Translations under genes and position numbers: made by a program
Notes under the pieces: generated by a model
What the model was told of the DNA's origin: nothing
Seen by the model: the letters and a program-made list of their open reading frames with translations, nothing else
Database searches by the model: none
Part shown: piece by piece, positions 61,824 through 64,000 of the stretch
How positions within the stretch are numbered: position 1 is the first letter of the stretch
Layout: each line of letters starts with the position of its first letter
Assembly (NCBI RefSeq): GCF_036898465.1
Contig: NZ_JARUMJ010000001.1
Location: 5,766,001 to 5,830,000, forward strand
DNA length: 64,000 nucleotides
Source of the DNA: Streptomyces sp. B21-105
Lineage (GTDB): Bacteria; Actinomycetota; Actinomycetes; Streptomycetales; Streptomycetaceae
Direction: 5' to 3'

Positions 61824-63455
61824 TCAGATCCCCGCTGCCGCCGACAGGTCCTGCTTGAGGGTTGTCAGGAGTGCGGTCGCCCTGGTGCGGGCGGCCGGCA
61901 GGTCGGCGTGGGCGGCGACCGGGACGACGACCTCCAGGTAGCACTTCAGCTTCGGCTCGGTGCCGCTGGGCCGGACGACGACCCTGGCGCCGTCGAGGGT
62001 GTAGCGCAGGCCGTCGGTGGGGGGCAGCCGGTCCGTGCCCCGCGTGAGGTCCTCGGCCGCGGTCACGGCGAGGCCGGCGAGGGAGGCCGGGGGCGCCGCG
62101 CGCAGCCGGTCCATCGCGCGGGCGATGACGGACAGGTCCTGCACCCGGACCGAGAGCTGGTCGGTGGCGTGCAGACCGTGCTCCACGGCGAGGTCGTCCA
62201 GCAGGTCCAGGAGGGTGCGGCCCTGTTCCTTGAGCTCCGAGGCCAGTTCCGTGACGAGCAGGGCGGCGGTGACGCCGTCCTTGTCCCGGACGCCCTCGGG
62301 GTCCACGCAGTAGCCGAGGGCCTCCTCGTAGCCGTAGCGCAGGCCGTCCACGCGGGCGATCCACTTGAAGCCGGTGAGGGTCTCCTCGTAGGGCAGGCCC
62401 GCCTTCTCGGCGATGCGGCCGAGGAGGGAGGAGGAGACGATCGACTCGGCGAACGTGCCGCGCGCGCCGCGCCGGACGAGGTGCGCGGCGAGCAGCGAGC
62501 CGACCTCGTCGCCGCGCAGCATGCGCCAGTCGCCGTCGTACGGGACGGCCACCGCGCAGCGGTCGGCGTCCGGGTCGTTGGCGATGATCAGGTCGGGGGC
62601 TGCCGCGCGGGCGGCGGCGAAGGCGAGGTCCATCGCACCGGGCTCTTCCGGGTTGGGGAAGGCGACGGTCGGGAAGTCCGGGTCGGGCTCGGCCTGCTCG
62701 GCGACGAGGACCGGCTCGGGGAAGCCCGCGCGGGCGAACGCGGCGAGCAGGACGTCCTTGCCCACGCCGTGCATCGCCGTGTAGACGGTGCGGGCCGTGC
62801 GCGGGGAGCCCTGGGCGAGGACGGCGTCCGTGCGGGCCAGATAGGCGTCGAGGACGCCGTCGTCCAGCGTCTGCCAGCCGGCCTCGGGACGGGGGACGTC
62901 GTCGAGCGAGACGATCGCCTCGATCTCCGCCGCGATCCCCGCGTCGGCGGGCGGCACGATCTGCGAGCCGTCGCCCAGGTACACCTTGTAGCCGTTGTCG
63001 CGGGGCGGGTTGTGGCTGGCGGTGACCTCGACCCCGGCGACCGCGCCGAGCCGCCTTATGGCGAAGGCGAGGACGGGCGTGGGCAGGGGGCGGGGGAGCA
63101 CGGCCGCCCGGAATCCCGCGCCGGTCATCACGGCCGCGGTGTCACGGGCGAAGTCGGCGGACTTGTGGCGGGCGTCGTAGCCGACGACGACGGTGCCGCC
63201 GGCCTGGCCGTTCTTCGCGAGGTAGGCGGCGAGACCGGCCGCCGCGCGGATCACCACGGACCGGTTCATCCGCATCGGCCCGGCGCCCAGCTCGCCGCGC
63301 AGGCCGGCGGTGCCGAACTGCAGGGTGCCGGCGAAGCGGTCGGCGAGCTCGGTGACGTCCCCGGCCTCGAGGAGCTCGGCCAGCTCGGCGCGGGTCTCGG
63401 GGTCGGGGTCCTCCGCGAGCCAGGCCTGGGCGCGGGCGAGGAGATCGTCGTGCAC
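61824..63455 (-). CDS. phosphohexomutase-family enzyme of the PGM2/phosphopentomutase type
   Basis: 543 residues. FGTAGLRGELGAGPMRMNR (about 50-68), the phospho-Ser in VTASHNPPRDNGYKVY, metal-binding NDPDADRCAV, the sugar loop GFKWIARVDG and the phosphate loop RPSGTEPKLKCY are all present. The FGTAGLRG-GxGPMRMN form and length are those of PGM2-type proteins, which act as phosphopentomutases in eukaryotes. Next to purine nucleoside phosphorylase, a role in turning (deoxy)ribose 1-phosphate into 5-phosphate fits. Often annotated phosphomannomutase. GTG 63455 is preferred because GGAGGGTGA lies at normal distance; GTG 63464 overlaps that site. Confidence 0.88.
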   Translation of the reverse strand: MHDDLLARAQAWLAEDPDPETRAELAELLEAGDVTELADRFAGTLQFGTAGLRGELGAGPMRMNRSVVIRAAAGLAAYLAKNGQAGGTVVVGYDARHKSADFARDTAAVMTGAGFRAAVLPRPLPTPVLAFAIRRLGAVAGVEVTASHNPPRDNGYKVYLGDGSQIVPPADAGIAAEIEAIVSLDDVPRPEAGWQTLDDGVLDAYLARTDAVLAQGSPRTARTVYTAMHGVGKDVLLAAFARAGFPEPVLVAEQAEPDPDFPTVAFPNPEEPGAMDLAFAAARAAAPDLIIANDPDADRCAVAVPYDGDWRMLRGDEVGSLLAAHLVRRGARGTFAESIVSSSLLGRIAEKAGLPYEETLTGFKWIARVDGLRYGYEEALGYCVDPEGVRDKDGVTAALLVTELASELKEQGRTLLDLLDDLAVEHGLHATDQLSVRVQDLSVIARAMDRLRAAPPASLAGLAVTAAEDLTRGTDRLPPTDGLRYTLDGARVVVRPSGTEPKLKCYLEVVVPVAAHADLPAARTRATALLTTLKQDLSAAAGI

Positions 63456-63546
63456 GGGGGTCACCCTCCGGTTGCGTGTGGACGCCGGACGCGTGGTCCA
63501 GCCCGTCCGGCGTGTCGGGACGAGGCCCGCTCGGGGCCGTGGCGGA

Positions 63547-63570
63547 GCCGGGGGCCGCGACGCCCCCGGC
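63547..63570. terminator. possible terminator after the nucleoside phosphorylase gene
   Basis: GCCGGGGGC pairs exactly with GCCCCCGGC around CGCGAC, 11 bp past the stop at 63581 on the minus strand. Confidence 0.6.
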
Positions 63571-63580
63571 GGCGGCGCGA

Positions 63581-64000
63581 TCAGAGCCGGTCGAGCACCC
63601 GGGCCAGCAACGACCCCATGCGCGTCGCGCTGTCCCGGCCCGCCTGGAGGACCTCCTCGTGGTTCAACGGCTCGCCCGTCATACCGGCGGCCAGGTTGGT
63701 CACCAGGGAGATGCCGAGCACCTCGGCGCCCGCCTCACGCGCCGCGATGGCCTCCAGCACGGTGGACATGCCCACCAGGTCGGCGCCGATGGTCCGCGCC
63801 ATGCGGATCTCGGCCGGCGTCTCGTAGTGCGGGCCCGGGAACTGGGCATAGACGCCCTCCTCCAGGCTGGCGTCGATCTCCTTGCACAGGGCGCGCAGCC
63901 GCGGCGAGTAGAGATCCGTCAGGTCGACGAAGTTCGCGCCGATGATCGGCGAGGTCGCCGTCAGGTTGAGGTGGTCGCTGATCAGCACCGGCTGACCGGG
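63581..64000 (-). CDS. purine nucleoside phosphorylase, 5' end outside window
   Basis: C-terminal 139 residues of a trimeric (PNP/MTAP family) enzyme; the frame runs off the window end. [38 protein letters not shown] and [18 protein letters not shown] are the base- and phosphate-site signatures, and [19 protein letters not shown] follows. It cleaves inosine and guanosine (ribo- and deoxy-) to base and pentose 1-phosphate, downstream of adenosine deaminase in the pathway. Convergent in function with the neighbouring phosphomutase, encoded on the same strand. Confidence 0.92.
   Translation of the reverse strand, partial: PGQPVLISDHLNLTATSPIIGANFVDLTDLYSPRLRALCKEIDASLEEGVYAQFPGPHYETPAEIRMARTIGADLVGMSTVLEAIAAREAGAEVLGISLVTNLAAGMTGEPLNHEEVLQAGRDSATRMGSLLARVLDRL

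Overview
This is a high-GC actinobacterial chromosome segment, almost certainly Streptomyces. Codons end in G or C, GTG starts are common, genes overlap by ATGA or GTGA, and the region carries the afsQ1-afsQ2-sigQ locus. From memory, the gene order resembles the S. coelicolor chromosome from about sdhCDAB to the purine nucleoside phosphorylase gene; this was not checked by alignment. Most of the window is conserved core. One stretch of about 7.7 kb (roughly 15.0-22.7 kb) looks like an acquired and partly decayed element.

Layout. 0-7.3 kb: YihY membrane protein (5' end outside the window), D-Ala-D-Ala carboxypeptidase, a membrane metallophosphoesterase, a three-gene operon (membrane protein, DCC thiol protein, TetR regulator) facing a SUKH gene across two identical-type palindromes, and a Uma2-type gene. 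7.4-15 kb: sdhCDAB, a UraD-fold protein, a secreted GH20 hexosaminidase and two unknowns. 15-22.7 kb: the island, bounded by a 20-bp (31-bp imperfect) direct repeat. It holds a truncated integrase, an IS256-type transposase tail, the C-terminal part of an amino acid:carrier protein ligase, a soluble ABC ATPase, a second-type leuA behind a leucine-rich leader peptide and attenuator, a GntR regulator, a type II thioesterase and an MHS transporter. 22.9-31 kb: an ECF sigma factor with its putative partner, a B12-dependent mutase subunit and a sedolisin protease.

31-40 kb is a nucleoside uptake and breakdown operon: M20 amidohydrolase, BMP lipoprotein, ABC ATPase, two permeases, cytidine deaminase and thymidine phosphorylase. 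Related genes lie further on: adenosine deaminase (46.8 kb), uridine kinase (54.6 kb), deoC with two aldehyde dehydrogenase-type genes (56.5-59.8 kb), a PGM2-type phosphomutase and purine nucleoside phosphorylase (61.8-64 kb). Together they give import, deamination, phosphorolysis, pentose-phosphate isomerisation, aldol cleavage and acetaldehyde oxidation. The same 12-bp palindrome, CTACGCGCGTAG or a close variant, precedes the lipoprotein, ABC ATPase, add and deoC genes, so I infer one regulon.

Between these blocks lie a sliding-clamp paralogue, an MFS/LysR pair, an alpha/beta hydrolase with an Asp at the nucleophile position, VanZ and PspC proteins, the AfsQ system with a matching AfsQ1 box upstream of sigQ, two small secreted proteins and a RelE/Phd toxin-antitoxin pair. 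The strongest new observations are the leucine attenuator in the island, the shared nucleoside operator, an apparent ATC start codon in the nucleoside ABC ATPase, and the island architecture itself.
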